Source of the DNA: Erysipelotrichaceae bacterium
GTDB taxonomy: Bacteria > Bacillota_I > Bacilli_A > Erysipelotrichales > Erysipelotrichaceae
NCBI GenBank assembly: GCA_009773735.1
Contig: WSYG01000005.1
Span: 47,007 to 111,006, forward strand
DNA length: 64,000 bases
Reading direction: 5' to 3'
Shown one piece after another: positions 11,004 to 22,313 of this stretch (positions are counted from its first letter, which is position 1; every line of letters begins with the position of its first letter). The notes beneath the pieces are model-generated. The model saw nothing but the letters and a program-made list of their open reading frames with translations, was not told where the DNA came from and ran no database searches. The position numbers and the translations under genes are program-made.

Positions 11004-13394
11004 TTATCTTACAACCATATTGATGAGTTTATTGGGGACATAAATTGTTTTGATGATGGTTACTCCAACAAGATAGCTCTTCAAGTTCTCCATATCTTTG
11101 ACCAGCGATTCCACAAACGCTTGATCTCGATTGAGTTCAATCGTTAGTTTTCCTCTGACTTTCCCATTGATTTGAACAACGATCTCAACTTCATTTTCGA
11201 TCAAATATTTTGGATCGAAAGGTGGCCATGGTTCATAAGTGATCCCTGTTTTACCACTGATGATCTCAAACAGTTCTTCACCATAGTGAGGCGCAAAACA
11301 GGCAAACATCTTGATGAAACCGATCGCATATTCTTTATAGATCTTCTCGACTTTGAAACATTCATTGATGAAGATCATCATTTGAGAAACAGCTGTATTA
11401 AAATTCAAAGTTTCGATGTCTGATGTAACTTTCTTAACTGTCGCATGATACAACTTATCTAGTGATCCATCATTGACATCACTTAGCTTATTTTGCTCAC
11501 TAAAGGCTCTAGCAACGCGATCTAGCCACTTCTTGGTTCCATCTAATCCACTGGCTGACCAAGGCAAAGCAGCTTCTAGTGGCCCCATAAACATCTCATA
11601 GACCCTTAAAGCATCAGCCCCATGCGTTTCTATGATGTCGTCAGGATTGATGACATTCCCTCTAGACTTACTCATCTTTTCGCCATTTTCACCCAAGATC
11701 ATACCTTGATGGAAAAGCTTAGCGAAAGGTTCTTTGGTGGGCACGACGCCAACATCATACAGAACCTTGTGCCAGAAACGGGCATATAGTAAATGCAATA
11801 CGGCATGTTCAGCCCCACCTACATACAAGTCAACCGGTAACCAATGCTTCAATAACTCAGGTGCAGCAATCGAATTGTCGTTTTGCGGATCTAGATAGCG
11901 TAAATAGTACCAGCAACTTCCAGCCCATTGAGGCATCGTATTGGTTTCTCGCTTACCTTTGATTCCATCGATCTCAACATCCAACCAATTGAGGGCATGG
12001 GATAAAGGAGACTCCCCTTTAGAGGATGGTTTATAGTTTTGGACATCAGGTAATTCGAGAGGCAATTCATCGATGTCGACGGTTCTTTTTGAGCCATCTT
12101 CCATCAAGATGATCGGAATAGGTTCACCCCAATAACGTTGTCTAGAAAACAACCAATCTCTTAGTTTATATGTGACCTTAGTTTCACCAACATGATGTTC
12201 TTTTAACCAATCATTCATGGTCTGTAAAGCTTCTTCTTTGCCTAACCCATTTAAGAAATCACTGTTGATGTGGATCCCATCATGAACCCAAGCTTCTTTA
12301 CTGATGTCTCCGCCTTGTAGGACTTCAACAATGTCTAATCCAAACTTCTTGGCGAATTCATAGTCACGTTCATCATGAGCCGGAACAGCCATGATGGCTC
12401 CAGTTCCATAGGCTGCCAATACATAATCTGCGATCCAAATCGGAACTTTCTTTTGATTGGCTGGATTGATCGCATAAGCACCTGTAAAAATACCTGTTTT
12501 TTCTTTATTGAGTTCAGTTCGTTGCAGATCGCTTTTTGATGCACAAGCTTCAATATACGCATCGACTTCAGCTTTATACTTTTCAGTGGTAATTTCTTTG
12601 ACGAAAGGATGTTCAGGCGCCATGACACAATAAGTTGCCCCAAATAAGGTATCTGAACGTGTTGTAAAGACAGTGAATTCTTTGTTGGTGCCATCGATCT
12701 TAAAGATGACATTGGCTCCTACTGATTTTCCAATCCAGTTGATTTGCATCTCTTTGGTGGAAGAAGGCCAATCTACCAATTCAAGATCTTCTAAAAGTCT
12801 TTCTGCATACTTGGTGATCCGTAAGACCCATTGACGCATCGGAACCCGATACACTGGAAAATCTCCACGTTCAGATTTCCCATCGATGACTTCTTCATTG
12901 GCCAAAACAGTGCCCAACTCAGGACACCAATTGACTGGGATCTCATCGACATACGCTAAACCTTGATTATAGAGTTGAATAAAGATCCATTGGGTCCACT
13001 TATAATACTCTGGATCTGTCGTCGAGATTTCTTTTGACCAGTCATAAGAAAGCCCCAACGCTTTGATTTGAGCTTTGAATGTTTCGATGTTTTGTTTGGT
13101 GAAAGCTGCTGGATGATGACCTGTATTTAGGGCATATTGTTCAGCAGGTAAACCAAAAGCATCCCAACCCATCGGATGCAAGACATTATAACCTTGCATT
13201 CTACGCATCCGACATAAGATATCGGTCGCGGTATACCCTTCAGGATGACCTACATGAAGCCCATTTCCTGATGGATAGGGAAACATATCTAAGATGTAAG
13301 CTTTGGGCTTACTAAAGTCATAAACATCGGTCTTAAAGACTTCGTGTTTATCCCAATACAACTGCCACTTCTTTTCTATGGTCTTGTGATCCAT
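11004..13394 (-). CDS. leuS: Leucyl-tRNA synthetase
   Basis: [22 protein letters not shown] (HIGH) and KMSKSRGN; start [14 protein letters not shown] at 13394. Confidence 0.97.
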   Translation of the reverse strand: MDHKTIEKKWQLYWDKHEVFKTDVYDFSKPKAYILDMFPYPSGNGLHVGHPEGYTATDILCRMRRMQGYNVLHPMGWDAFGLPAEQYALNTGHHPAAFTKQNIETFKAQIKALGLSYDWSKEISTTDPEYYKWTQWIFIQLYNQGLAYVDEIPVNWCPELGTVLANEEVIDGKSERGDFPVYRVPMRQWVLRITKYAERLLEDLELVDWPSSTKEMQINWIGKSVGANVIFKIDGTNKEFTVFTTRSDTLFGATYCVMAPEHPFVKEITTEKYKAEVDAYIEACASKSDLQRTELNKEKTGIFTGAYAINPANQKKVPIWIADYVLAAYGTGAIMAVPAHDERDYEFAKKFGLDIVEVLQGGDISKEAWVHDGIHINSDFLNGLGKEEALQTMNDWLKEHHVGETKVTYKLRDWLFSRQRYWGEPIPIILMEDGSKRTVDIDELPLELPDVQNYKPSSKGESPLSHALNWLDVEIDGIKGKRETNTMPQWAGSCWYYLRYLDPQNDNSIAAPELLKHWLPVDLYVGGAEHAVLHLLYARFWHKVLYDVGVVPTKEPFAKLFHQGMILGENGEKMSKSRGNVINPDDIIETHGADALRVYEMFMGPLEAALPWSASGLDGTKKWLDRVARAFSEQNKLSDVNDGSLDKLYHATVKKVTSDIETLNFNTAVSQMMIFINECFKVEKIYKEYAIGFIKMFACFAPHYGEELFEIISGKTGITYEPWPPFDPKYLIENEVEIVVQINGKVRGKLTIELNRDQAFVESLVKDMENLKSYLVGVTIIKTIYVPNKLINMVVR

Positions 13395-13395
13395 A

Positions 13396-13600
13396 TTTCC
13401 TCCCAATAAAAAAGGCACCCAAAGGACGGATTAACCGTGGTACCACCTTACTGACTTCTCATACTGATAACGGGGCGAACCGTAAACGTTTTAGCGTTTA
13501 TGCCACAAACTGAGTTTCGACTTTCTTTCTCCTAATTCACACCCTGCTTTAGGTCTCTTTTTAGAAAGGTCAATCTACATAAGGTTTGTCATTGCTATGT
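13396..13600 (-). promoter_or_regulatory. T-box leader of leuS
   Basis: T-box core AAGGTGGTACCACGG (minus strand, about 13435-13450) followed by terminator-like GGTACC.../GGGTGCC-TTTTTT just upstream of leuS. Extent approximate. Confidence 0.85.
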
Positions 13601-13657
13601 GATTAGCATACTCCTAAGGTCACATAAAAGTCAAGACAGCTGTGCTACAATAAAACC

Positions 13658-14590
13658 ATGAATCTCTTTCCTTATTCAAGTGACAACAAGCGTTATCATA
13701 CTTTCAATTATGATTTAAGACAACGCTATGGCTTTAAAGTTTATCGTGTTCCACTCAACACCAGTTTATCGTGTCCCAATCGTGATGGGACGTGTGGATT
13801 AGGTGGTTGCAGTTTTTGTAATGAAGAAGGCAGCGGAGAATTTGCTGGTAAAGCTCAAGATGATTTAATGACACAATACCTAGCAGGTAAAGCCATGATG
13901 AGTCGTAAATGGCCAGATGCTCTTCCTATGGCTTATTTTCAAGCTTTCACCAATACGTATGCACCGCTTAAAACCTTGAAATCATTTTTCGAACCTTTTG
14001 TAGAAATGGATGAGGTTGTTGCCTTAGCCATTGCGACGCGTGCAGATTGTTTAAGTGATGAAACAATCGCTTATCTAGATCACCTATGTGATAAGAAAGA
14101 CATCTATCTAGAACTCGGTCTACAAAGCATTCATGATTCTACTGCCAAATCCATGAATCGAGGTCATGATTATGCATTGTTCTTATCCACTTATAGAAAA
14201 CTTCAAAAAACAAAGCTAAAGACAGTGATCCACATTATGAATGGATATCCAAGTGAATCCAAAGCCATGATGGTTGAGACCGCCAAAGCAGTTGGTCAAC
14301 TTCATCCTTATGGGATAAAGATCCATATGCTTAATATCTTAGATCATACTGCACTAGGTAGAGCACATCAGATTAAACCTTTTACTCTACTTGAACAAGA
14401 AGAATACGAAAACCTTGTCATCCATCAACTACAACACATCCCTCAAGATGTCGTCATCATGAGACTGACTGGAGATGGGGATGCCTCTGAAGTTTTGGCT
14501 CCTCAATGGGTCAAAAACAAAACATCGGTTCTAAATGGGATCGATAAAAAAATGGCACGAAGAAACATCACTCAAGGTGATTTATTGTGA
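13658..14590 (+). CDS. Radical SAM protein, YtqA/YhcC family (TIGR01212-like; MnmL candidate)
   Basis: RYHTFNYDLRQRYGFKVYRVPLNTSLSCPNRDGTCGLGGCSFCNEEGSG. Confidence 0.9.
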   Translation: MNLFPYSSDNKRYHTFNYDLRQRYGFKVYRVPLNTSLSCPNRDGTCGLGGCSFCNEEGSGEFAGKAQDDLMTQYLAGKAMMSRKWPDALPMAYFQAFTNTYAPLKTLKSFFEPFVEMDEVVALAIATRADCLSDETIAYLDHLCDKKDIYLELGLQSIHDSTAKSMNRGHDYALFLSTYRKLQKTKLKTVIHIMNGYPSESKAMMVETAKAVGQLHPYGIKIHMLNILDHTALGRAHQIKPFTLLEQEEYENLVIHQLQHIPQDVVIMRLTGDGDASEVLAPQWVKNKTSVLNGIDKKMARRNITQGDLL

Positions 14591-15117
14591 GTCGACTACA
14601 TGTGACCACTAAGGCTCATCAATGGATGAATCAAATCGAAAATCCTGAAAGCATCGTTGTTGATGCAACTGCCGGTAATGGAAATGATACCCTTTTTCTA
14701 TCAAAACTTGCCAAAGAAGTTTTTGCCTTCGATATTCAAAACGAGGCTATAGAAAAAACGCGTGAACGTTGTGCATCACAGACAAATGTGCGCATCATTT
14801 GTGATAGCCATGAAAGAATATTTGAGCATGTAAAAAACTTTGATGTCTTAGTGTTTAATTTAGGATATTTACCAAATAGTGATTCCACGTTGTGTACTCA
14901 AACCTCAACAACTTTAAATGCACTTAAGCTAAATCTTCCTTTTCTTAATAAAAAAGGATATTTGCTGATCACTTATTATCGCAAACATCCTGGAGGTAAT
15001 GAAGAATATGAGCAGATCTCATCTTTTTTAGAAAATGATCCCCAACTTGGTTTACTTGAAACCTATACCTATGAAGAAGATTTAGCCCCTGTTTTTCAAA
15101 TCTTCCAAAAGTGCTGA
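14587..15117 (+). CDS. Class I SAM methyltransferase, YtqB/MnmM family
   Basis: VDATAGNGNDTLFLSKL, FNLGYLPNSD; GTG start overlaps the TGA of the upstream radical SAM gene. Confidence 0.88.
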   Translation: MSRLHVTTKAHQWMNQIENPESIVVDATAGNGNDTLFLSKLAKEVFAFDIQNEAIEKTRERCASQTNVRIICDSHERIFEHVKNFDVLVFNLGYLPNSDSTLCTQTSTTLNALKLNLPFLNKKGYLLITYYRKHPGGNEEYEQISSFLENDPQLGLLETYTYEEDLAPVFQIFQKC

Positions 15118-15600
15118 GAATGCACATCGTTCACGTCTGTGGATGATATGATCGACATCGCTTTCTTCTTCGCTTAATTCAATTTCTATTTCAGGGATAC
15201 TTAACCATACAACAGAGTCGATGAGAACCATCTCTTCTTCAGTACGTTGGGTGTTTTTGTGTAGAGATTCTAGTTGTGCTTGATAATAAACACTAAAAGT
15301 CATCCGATTGATCACATTATAGCGATCGATGACGACCCCTATTTCTTTAAAGTTTGTTGCGGTCGCTCCTAATTCTTCATCGATCTCGCGAATTGCTGCT
15401 TCAACAAATGTTTCGTTAAGTTCAACCCCACCGCCTGGTGTTTCCAAATGGTTTCGTTTACCAAACCCATCTTCACCAATGATTCGCAAGTAACCAATCC
15501 TGCCCTCCTGATCAAACACAAAGACCCGTGCTGTAAAACGGATCATGTCGATCGTCGTGGATTTAAATCGATCATCGTGGAAATACCCTAGAATTTTCAT
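15082..15600 (-). CDS. NUDIX hydrolase
   Basis: Nudix box GGGVELNETFVEAAIREIDEELGA; likely start MKILGYFHDD at 15600; 3' end overlaps the convergent methyltransferase gene. Confidence 0.88.
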   Translation of the reverse strand: MKILGYFHDDRFKSTTIDMIRFTARVFVFDQEGRIGYLRIIGEDGFGKRNHLETPGGGVELNETFVEAAIREIDEELGATATNFKEIGVVIDRYNVINRMTFSVYYQAQLESLHKNTQRTEEEMVLIDSVVWLSIPEIEIELSEEESDVDHIIHRRERCAFSALLEDLKNRG

Positions 15601-15660
15601 CTCTACAAGTATAGAATTGAAGCTCAGTGAAGTCAATTACACACTAGAAAAAGTGTCCAT

Positions 15661-15701
15661 AAAAAAGAAAAAAGATGGGGGGAGCATCTTTTTTCTTTTT
15701 T
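15661..15701. terminator. Strong bidirectional intrinsic terminator
   Basis: Perfect 17-bp stem AAAAAAGAAAAAAGATG / CATCTTTTTTCTTTTTT with 7-nt loop. Confidence 0.8.
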
Positions 15702-15844
15702 ACTAAAAAGGGGAAAGGGTACTGTTCGATAAAAGGGTCATTATTGAGAAGAGAAAATCGAACAGGCAAGTTATTTCTTGCACCTTCATCATATGAAATC
15801 AATATGTAAGTCATGTGGTTTGTTTGTGTTAAATTGTGTGAACA

Positions 15845-16369
15845 TCACGATTCAGTAAGTATTTCATCACATTTCACATCAAATTCCGTTTCTTTCAACT
15901 CAGGATCAAGGTCCTCTGAATAACATATCCCAAGTTTCAGTCCTGTATAGTTTTTTAAATAGGCATCATAATAACCTTTACCGAATCCTAAACGATAATT
16001 TTCTTCATTAAACGCCAGCATGGGAATGATTTGGACATCGATTTTTTCTTGGTAAGGATCACTAGAAATCGGCTCCATCATCCCATAAGAACTGATTGCA
16101 CATTCTTGAAAATCATGGATCCTAACAAACATCATATTACCATTGACGATTTTAGGAACACATATGATCTTACCAGCATCTAGACATTTCTTGATTAATT
16201 CCAAGGTTTGGACTTCCCCTTTCATCGATATGTAAATGCCTATACTTTCATAAGATTCGATTTTTAACCATAATTTTTCTTGAATACAAAAAGAAGCCGC
16301 CAGATTCAAACTTAGATCTGAACTTACACGACGATCTTTGTGTTTTTGTCTTAAAGCGGCTTTGTCCAT
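15845..16369 (-). CDS. 5-formyltetrahydrofolate cyclo-ligase
   Basis: [14 protein letters not shown]..., PMLAFNEENYRLGFGKGYYDAYL motif. Confidence 0.93.
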   Translation of the reverse strand: MDKAALRQKHKDRRVSSDLSLNLAASFCIQEKLWLKIESYESIGIYISMKGEVQTLELIKKCLDAGKIICVPKIVNGNMMFVRIHDFQECAISSYGMMEPISSDPYQEKIDVQIIPMLAFNEENYRLGFGKGYYDAYLKNYTGLKLGICYSEDLDPELKETEFDVKCDEILTES

Positions 16370-17769
16370 TATCCGACCGATCCTTCCATTTCCATTCTCA
16401 TCAACTGATTTAATTCAACCGCATATTCCATTGGTAATTCACGTGTAAAGGGTTCTAAAAAGCCCATGACGATTGTTTCTAAAGCTTGGCTCTTTGATAG
16501 TCCACGGCTCATTAAGTAAAACAATTGTTCTTCAGAGACTTTTGATACTGTCGCTTCATGTTCAATCGTTGAAGTTGGATGAGACGAAATGTTGGTAGGC
16601 AAGGTATCAGAACGACTGATGCTATCTAAAAGCAAGGTATCACATTCGATCTTGCTTCTGGAATGAAGCGCATTGGGTGCATGTCTGACCATGCCTCTAT
16701 AGTTGACAGTTCCCCCATTTCGAGCAACTGATTTTGAAATGATATTAGAAGATGTATGAGGAGCCATGTGGATCATTTTTGCCCCAGCATCTTGGATTTG
16801 TGTGATCGAAGAAGCCACCGCAACAGATATGGTCATCCCTTTTGCGTAGGGCCCCATGAGCCAACATGCAGGATACTTCATGGTGATGTGGGATCCAATG
16901 TTACCATCGATCCATTCCATGATCCCATGATCCCAAACCTTAGCTCTTTTGGTAACTAAATTTAAAACATTGGTCGACCAGTTTTGGATCGTTGAATATC
17001 GGCATTTTCCATTCTTGTGGACAATGATTTCAACCACAGCTGCATGAAGGGAATCTTTTGAGTAAGTCGGTGCTGTGCAGCCTTCAACATAATGAACATC
17101 TGCCCCTTCATCAACAATAATTAAAGTTCTTTCAAATTGACCCATCTGTTCAGAATTGATTCTGAAATAGGACTGTAAAGGTTTATCGAGTTTGACGCCT
17201 GGTGGAACATAGATAAAGGATCCACCGCTCCATACTGCACTGTTTAAAGCCGCAAATTTATTGTCGGTATAAGGCACAACACTACCAAAGAATTTTCTAA
17301 AAAGTTCAGGATGATTTCTTAGTCCTGAATCGGTATCGGTAAAGATGACCCCTTTTTCTTTGACTTCGGCCAACATATTGTGGTAGACCATCTCGGATTC
17401 ATATTGAGTGGCGACACCGGACAAGAATTTCTTCTCAGCTTCAGGGATGCCTAAACGATCAAAAGTCTTTTTGATTTCATCAGGGACATCTTCCCATTTG
17501 TTTTCCATTCGCTCTGAAGGTTTGATGTAGTAGGTGTAATCTTGGAAATGAATGCTTTCTAAACTAGGACCCCAAGGAGGCATTGGCTTAGATTCAAACA
17601 TCTCAAAAGCTTTCAGTCTGAATTCGGTCATCCACTGTGGTTCGTTTTTTATTTTAGAGATCTCTTCAACGATTTCTCTGGAGATGCCTTTTTTAGTTCT
17701 ATAGACACTGACATCTTCATCATGGAAACCAAATTGGTACTCAGATGAAGGCAGGTTATTGTTTGTCAT
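16369..17769 (-). CDS. sufB: Fe-S cluster assembly scaffold SufB
   Basis: Full-length SufB ([33 protein letters not shown]); suf operon context. Confidence 0.97.
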   Translation of the reverse strand: MTNNNLPSSEYQFGFHDEDVSVYRTKKGISREIVEEISKIKNEPQWMTEFRLKAFEMFESKPMPPWGPSLESIHFQDYTYYIKPSERMENKWEDVPDEIKKTFDRLGIPEAEKKFLSGVATQYESEMVYHNMLAEVKEKGVIFTDTDSGLRNHPELFRKFFGSVVPYTDNKFAALNSAVWSGGSFIYVPPGVKLDKPLQSYFRINSEQMGQFERTLIIVDEGADVHYVEGCTAPTYSKDSLHAAVVEIIVHKNGKCRYSTIQNWSTNVLNLVTKRAKVWDHGIMEWIDGNIGSHITMKYPACWLMGPYAKGMTISVAVASSITQIQDAGAKMIHMAPHTSSNIISKSVARNGGTVNYRGMVRHAPNALHSRSKIECDTLLLDSISRSDTLPTNISSHPTSTIEHEATVSKVSEEQLFYLMSRGLSKSQALETIVMGFLEPFTRELPMEYAVELNQLMRMEMEGSVG

Positions 17770-18208
17770 TTGTTTCTTCTTCCTTGATCATTTGTTCTAT
17801 CGCTTTAAAACCAATGGTAGCACACTTGATACGATTGGCTTGCTTTCCAACATTCTGGAAAGCGACTGCTTCTTGAAGCAGATCTTCATCGACAGATACG
17901 AGATTGATCATCTCATAATAACTATGGACGATAACTTTGGCTTCTTCAATGGTTTTGCCTTTAATAAGATCGGTAAGAATGGATGTCGAAGCAGTTGAGA
18001 TGGTACATCCTACCCCATCAAAACAAACATCTGTGATGATGCCTTGGTCTATTTTCATCATGACGGTTAAATCATCGATGCAAGATTCTGAAGCCATATG
18101 GGCTTTATGATACGCCGCATCTTCGCTTAAATGATGATTACGAGGATGCTGGTAATGATCCATGATGATTTCACGATGGATCTGGGGATCTTTAAGATAG
18201 TCGGACAT
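17756..18208 (-). CDS. sufU: SufU-type Fe-S assembly / sulfur-transfer protein
   Basis: [27 protein letters not shown]; operon context. Confidence 0.95.
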   Translation of the reverse strand: MSDYLKDPQIHREIIMDHYQHPRNHHLSEDAAYHKAHMASESCIDDLTVMMKIDQGIITDVCFDGVGCTISTASTSILTDLIKGKTIEEAKVIVHSYYEMINLVSVDEDLLQEAVAFQNVGKQANRIKCATIGFKAIEQMIKEEETNDKQ

Positions 18209-18217
18209 GTAACCCTC

Positions 18218-19450
18218 CTACATGATGGACAGATCGATACACTGTTCCAACGTTATGGTTCTCAAAGCTTCCACCAAGGCATCAACTTCTTCCTTGGTGT
18301 TGTAGAATGAGACAGATGCACGGACTGTTTCTGAAGTCTTGATGACTTCAACTAAGATTTTGGCACAATGATTACCAGCTCTAACCATGATGCCTTTAGA
18401 ATTAAGATAAACTGCTGTATCTTGGGCAAAGATCCCATCAACATTAAACGTTATGATGCCGGTTCCCGCATGTTCATTGTATAAAATGACATGTTTTAAG
18501 TCTTTTAGTTTACTGACCGCATAGGTCTTTAATTCGTGTTCATAGGCTTCGATGTCATCCATGCCTATTTTTTCCAGATATTCAACGGCAGCTCTTAAAC
18601 CTAAGACAGCTTCTATGGCTGGTGTTCCAGCTTCGAATTTAAAAGGCGGATTCTTAAGTTGTATGTTGCCACAGATGTCAAAGCGGGCATTATTGCCTCC
18701 CCCTAACATAAAGGCATCCATGTCTTCCAAAAGTTTGAATTTCCCAAAAAGGACGCCGACTCCAGTTGGCCCCAACATTTTATGAGCTGAAAAAGATAAG
18801 AAATCGATATCCCAGTCTTTCACGTCCGTTTTGATGTGAGGAACAGATTGAGCCCCATCGACACTGATGATGGCTCCATATTCATGCGTAATTCTTGTTA
18901 TTTCTTTAATGGGTTGAACATATCCTAAAACATTGGATATATGCGCAATCGAAACCAGTTTTACTTTATCATGCATCGCAGCTTTAAAGGCTTCGATCGT
19001 CAATTCACCTTCTTGGGTCAATGGGATGTATTCAATGATGGCGCCAGTGATTTCAGCTGCTTTCATTAAAGGTAAGATGTTTGACGCATGTTCAGCTTCA
19101 GAAGATAAGATGACATCGCCTTTCTTAAGAAATTTTTGAGCCCAACCATACGCAAAAAGGTTCAGTGATGCGCTGGCCCCTGACGTAAAGATGACTTCTC
19201 TCTCTTCACTGTTTAAAAAACGGGCAACTGCTTTGCGAGCTTGCTCATAATCCTCAGATACTTGATAAGAAAGATCATAATCTCCACGATGAATATTGAC
19301 CGATTCATGGGTATAGTAACGAACAACGGCTTCTATGACACTATATGGTTTAAAAGTCGTAGCCGCATTGTCAAAATAAATCTTTCCATTACCCGCATCT
19401 TGTTTGACACACATTGGAAAGTCTTGTCTGATTTGTTTGACATTTAGCAT
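18218..19450 (-). CDS. sufS: Cysteine desulfurase SufS
   Basis: IYFDNAATTFKP, SFSAHKMLGPTGVGVLFGK (PLP lysine), RAGNHCAK. Confidence 0.97.
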   Translation of the reverse strand: MLNVKQIRQDFPMCVKQDAGNGKIYFDNAATTFKPYSVIEAVVRYYTHESVNIHRGDYDLSYQVSEDYEQARKAVARFLNSEEREVIFTSGASASLNLFAYGWAQKFLKKGDVILSSEAEHASNILPLMKAAEITGAIIEYIPLTQEGELTIEAFKAAMHDKVKLVSIAHISNVLGYVQPIKEITRITHEYGAIISVDGAQSVPHIKTDVKDWDIDFLSFSAHKMLGPTGVGVLFGKFKLLEDMDAFMLGGGNNARFDICGNIQLKNPPFKFEAGTPAIEAVLGLRAAVEYLEKIGMDDIEAYEHELKTYAVSKLKDLKHVILYNEHAGTGIITFNVDGIFAQDTAVYLNSKGIMVRAGNHCAKILVEVIKTSETVRASVSFYNTKEEVDALVEALRTITLEQCIDLSIM

Positions 19451-20214
19451 ATTTCTTCCACCTTTTTATCGATTTGTTCTAAGATCAGGTCTTTTAAAGA
19501 CGCATCTGCAATGTTTTCAGTGACTGAACTAAGATATCCTTTAACCATCAAACGTATGGCCTGAGCTTCACTAAGCCCTCTGGATTGAAGATAATACAAA
19601 TGATCATCGTCCATCTGTCCTGTACTTTCCGCATGACTGGCTTGTACTTCATTGTTGTCGATGATCAAATGCGGATAGACTGCCGCTTTCTTAGAACCTT
19701 CTAAGTTTAAAACACGGGTACTTTGATGTGTTTCACTATAGGCTCCGTTTTCAGTGATGTGACCAATCGCATATAAACTTAAATTGCCATCTTTGATCAT
19801 GACCGCATAATTTTTCATATCACCTACAGTATGTTGAGCTTTGTGGGTAAATTGATATTTAAGATCCGTATTCTTACTGATCAAGGTTGCGCTGCTGAGT
19901 TGTACTTGAGATCCTTGACCTTCAAGGTTGACCATAACTGTTCTAGTTGTCTCCCCTTGGGTTAAATCCCCATAAGACAAATTTAAAACAGAGTCTTGAT
20001 TTAAGGTATAGATTTCTTGTGTATTAAGCTGATTGGAAGTGTTGAAACAAAACATGTCTAAAGTACTGCCATAAGCAAGATCAACTTTTAAACTTGCCTC
20101 GACTTCATCTTGAATATCCAAAATCAAACTATGTTTGGTGTCTTTTAAAGTACTTAATTCGATATCGTGGGTAAGGGAAAAACGATTGGGTCCCTGATTA
20201 AGCAAGACACTCAT
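19444..20214 (-). CDS. sufD: Fe-S assembly protein SufD
   Basis: SufBD-fold C-terminus (HLIIDNNEVQASHAESTGQMDDDHLYYLQSRGLSEAQA). Confidence 0.93.
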   Translation of the reverse strand: MSVLLNQGPNRFSLTHDIELSTLKDTKHSLILDIQDEVEASLKVDLAYGSTLDMFCFNTSNQLNTQEIYTLNQDSVLNLSYGDLTQGETTRTVMVNLEGQGSQVQLSSATLISKNTDLKYQFTHKAQHTVGDMKNYAVMIKDGNLSLYAIGHITENGAYSETHQSTRVLNLEGSKKAAVYPHLIIDNNEVQASHAESTGQMDDDHLYYLQSRGLSEAQAIRLMVKGYLSSVTENIADASLKDLILEQIDKKVEEIC

Positions 20215-21044
20215 TATTCCATGCCTCGTTCTTTAACAGCACAGGTTCCCAGCGATGTCGCAGTGACCGGTCTAGTTTTGATTTCCTTTACGATCTGGAC
20301 CCCATATGCTTGAGCGATCCAATCATATCCTTCTGTATCGATGCGATTGACCAAGTCTTGATTGCCACTTAAGACAATTTTGCCATCCAATATGACATGG
20401 ACATGCGTTACAGGAACCAATTGATAGAAACGTTCATAATGAGAAACGATAATAAGTCCCATCTGAGTTTTGGCAGCTTGTTCAAGAATCGCAGATGCAA
20501 CGACCTTCATCGCATCAACATCTAAGCCTGAATCGATTTCATCCAACATGGCAATCTTTGGTTCAAGCAAGATCATCTGTAAGATCTCATTGCGCTTCTT
20601 TTCACCGCCTGAAAATCCTTCATTCACATAACGATGGGCCAAATCACTCTTCATTTGTAGCATATTGACTGCCTTTTCAAGGGTTCTAATGAAAGTAAAT
20701 AAAGGGATAGGTGATGTTCTTCTGGAGTTTAGTGCAGCTTTCAAGAAATCAGAATTGGTGACACCAGCGACTTCCATCGGATACTGCATGCCTAAAAAGA
20801 GTCCGATCTTACTGCGTTCATTGACTGGCATTTCGATGACATTTTGACCATCAAAGGTGATCTCACCTTGAGTTATGACATATTTAGGATGACCCATAAT
20901 GGCTGCCAATAATGTTGATTTACCATTTCCGTTAGGTCCCATCAAAGCATGGATCTCTTGACTGTTGACTTCTAAATCAACACCTTTCAAGATCTCTTTG
21001 CCTTCTATTTCGACATGTAAATTCTTTATGTTAAGTGTGCTCAT
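20214..21044 (-). CDS. sufC: Fe-S assembly ATPase SufC
   Basis: GPNGNGKSTL, FSGGEKKRNEI, MLDEIDSGLDVDA. Confidence 0.97.
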   Translation of the reverse strand: MSTLNIKNLHVEIEGKEILKGVDLEVNSQEIHALMGPNGNGKSTLLAAIMGHPKYVITQGEITFDGQNVIEMPVNERSKIGLFLGMQYPMEVAGVTNSDFLKAALNSRRTSPIPLFTFIRTLEKAVNMLQMKSDLAHRYVNEGFSGGEKKRNEILQMILLEPKIAMLDEIDSGLDVDAMKVVASAILEQAAKTQMGLIIVSHYERFYQLVPVTHVHVILDGKIVLSGNQDLVNRIDTEGYDWIAQAYGVQIVKEIKTRPVTATSLGTCAVKERGME

Positions 21045-21194
21045 TTACGTTCACCATTCTTTCTTTTTACGACTTCTTAAGGCATAAATAATTATAACAT
21101 AATGAATGTTGCCAATTGTATCAGACGCACTATATTTCTTGCATTATGGACTGAATCAACTTATAATAAGTAAGATTCCTTAGGAGGATTTGAA

Positions 21195-22310
21195 ATGTCA
21201 GTAGAATATAAAATTTTGATAGGATATGCTGCATTGTTCGCTGCCGTATATTTGGTTGTGTTCGCAGTATTGAAGTTTAGTAAAGCTAAAAAGAAACCTA
21301 AAGTTGCCAAAGCCATGGCTTCCAACTGGGGCTTTGCTTTAATAGCGACTGTTTTCGTAGCAATGATTCATATGTTTGCCTACAATATGACCAAGGATTT
21401 GTTTGCAGATCTCTTGCCTACCAAACAAGTTGGTGGCAAAGATGTCGTATTTGAAATCGGGGGAAAAGATGTAACAACCGATGAGTTCTATGATGAACTT
21501 TACAAATACTACGGTGATTATGCGGTCTATATCAACCTAAAAAGAGCCATCATCGATGGTTCAGTTGAAACGACCAAAGAGATTACTGATCTCATCAAAA
21601 CCACCAAAACCGATACGATTGCCTATTGGAAACAAATGGCTGAGTCATATGCTCAATACGGTTATACGTATGACACCATCGCCAAGTATTATTTGAACCA
21701 GGCTGATTTTAACTCGCTTGATGATCTTGATGAATATGTTACTCAAATCGTAAAGACTGATAAGATGAACTTTGCTTATCTCGATGTACACATGGCTGAA
21801 TATTTCACTAAGTTCTTAGCAGATAAGAAACCACGTATGGTCAGTCATATTTTGATTGCCATGGATGATCCTGCCAAACCTACAGCAGATGAAACTGCTC
21901 GTTTACAGGCTGTCAAAGATGCAATTGCTGGTGGGATGAGTTTTGCAGATGCAGTTAAAGAATACTCTGAAGACTCACAAACCAACCAAAAAGGTGGTTC
22001 ACTTGGATACATGGATAAAGATACTCAGTATCAGCCTAAGTTCCTAGAAGCTGCTTTAGCTCTAACAGAAGGCCAAACCAGTGCTTGGATCACCACTTCT
22101 TATGGTTATCACTTGATCAAGATGGACGTCTCATCTTTAGAAGAATTAAAGAAAAATGATCAATTCTATTATGCGATCTTAAATGCAAACTCAAAACTAT
22201 CAACCAAGATCTTATGGGAAAATGCTCAAGCATTGAACATCAACTTCCATGGTAACACTGAGCTTGAAGCCGCCATCAAGAAATTCCTTGGCGTAGAAGT
22301 AGAGGACTAA
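21195..22310 (+). CDS. Membrane-anchored PpiC-type (parvulin) peptidylprolyl isomerase
   Basis: Two N-terminal TM segments; rotamase domain MVSHILIAM...FADAVKEYSEDSQTNQKGGSLGYM...GYHLIKMD. Confidence 0.88.
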   Translation: MSVEYKILIGYAALFAAVYLVVFAVLKFSKAKKKPKVAKAMASNWGFALIATVFVAMIHMFAYNMTKDLFADLLPTKQVGGKDVVFEIGGKDVTTDEFYDELYKYYGDYAVYINLKRAIIDGSVETTKEITDLIKTTKTDTIAYWKQMAESYAQYGYTYDTIAKYYLNQADFNSLDDLDEYVTQIVKTDKMNFAYLDVHMAEYFTKFLADKKPRMVSHILIAMDDPAKPTADETARLQAVKDAIAGGMSFADAVKEYSEDSQTNQKGGSLGYMDKDTQYQPKFLEAALALTEGQTSAWITTSYGYHLIKMDVSSLEELKKNDQFYYAILNANSKLSTKILWENAQALNINFHGNTELEAAIKKFLGVEVED

Positions 22311-22313
22311 CCC

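Noticed and set aside
15082-15117. Convergent 36-bp overlap between the MnmM-like and NUDIX genes as a regulatory antisense device
   Set aside because: Short 3' overlaps are common in compact genomes; nothing further supports regulation.
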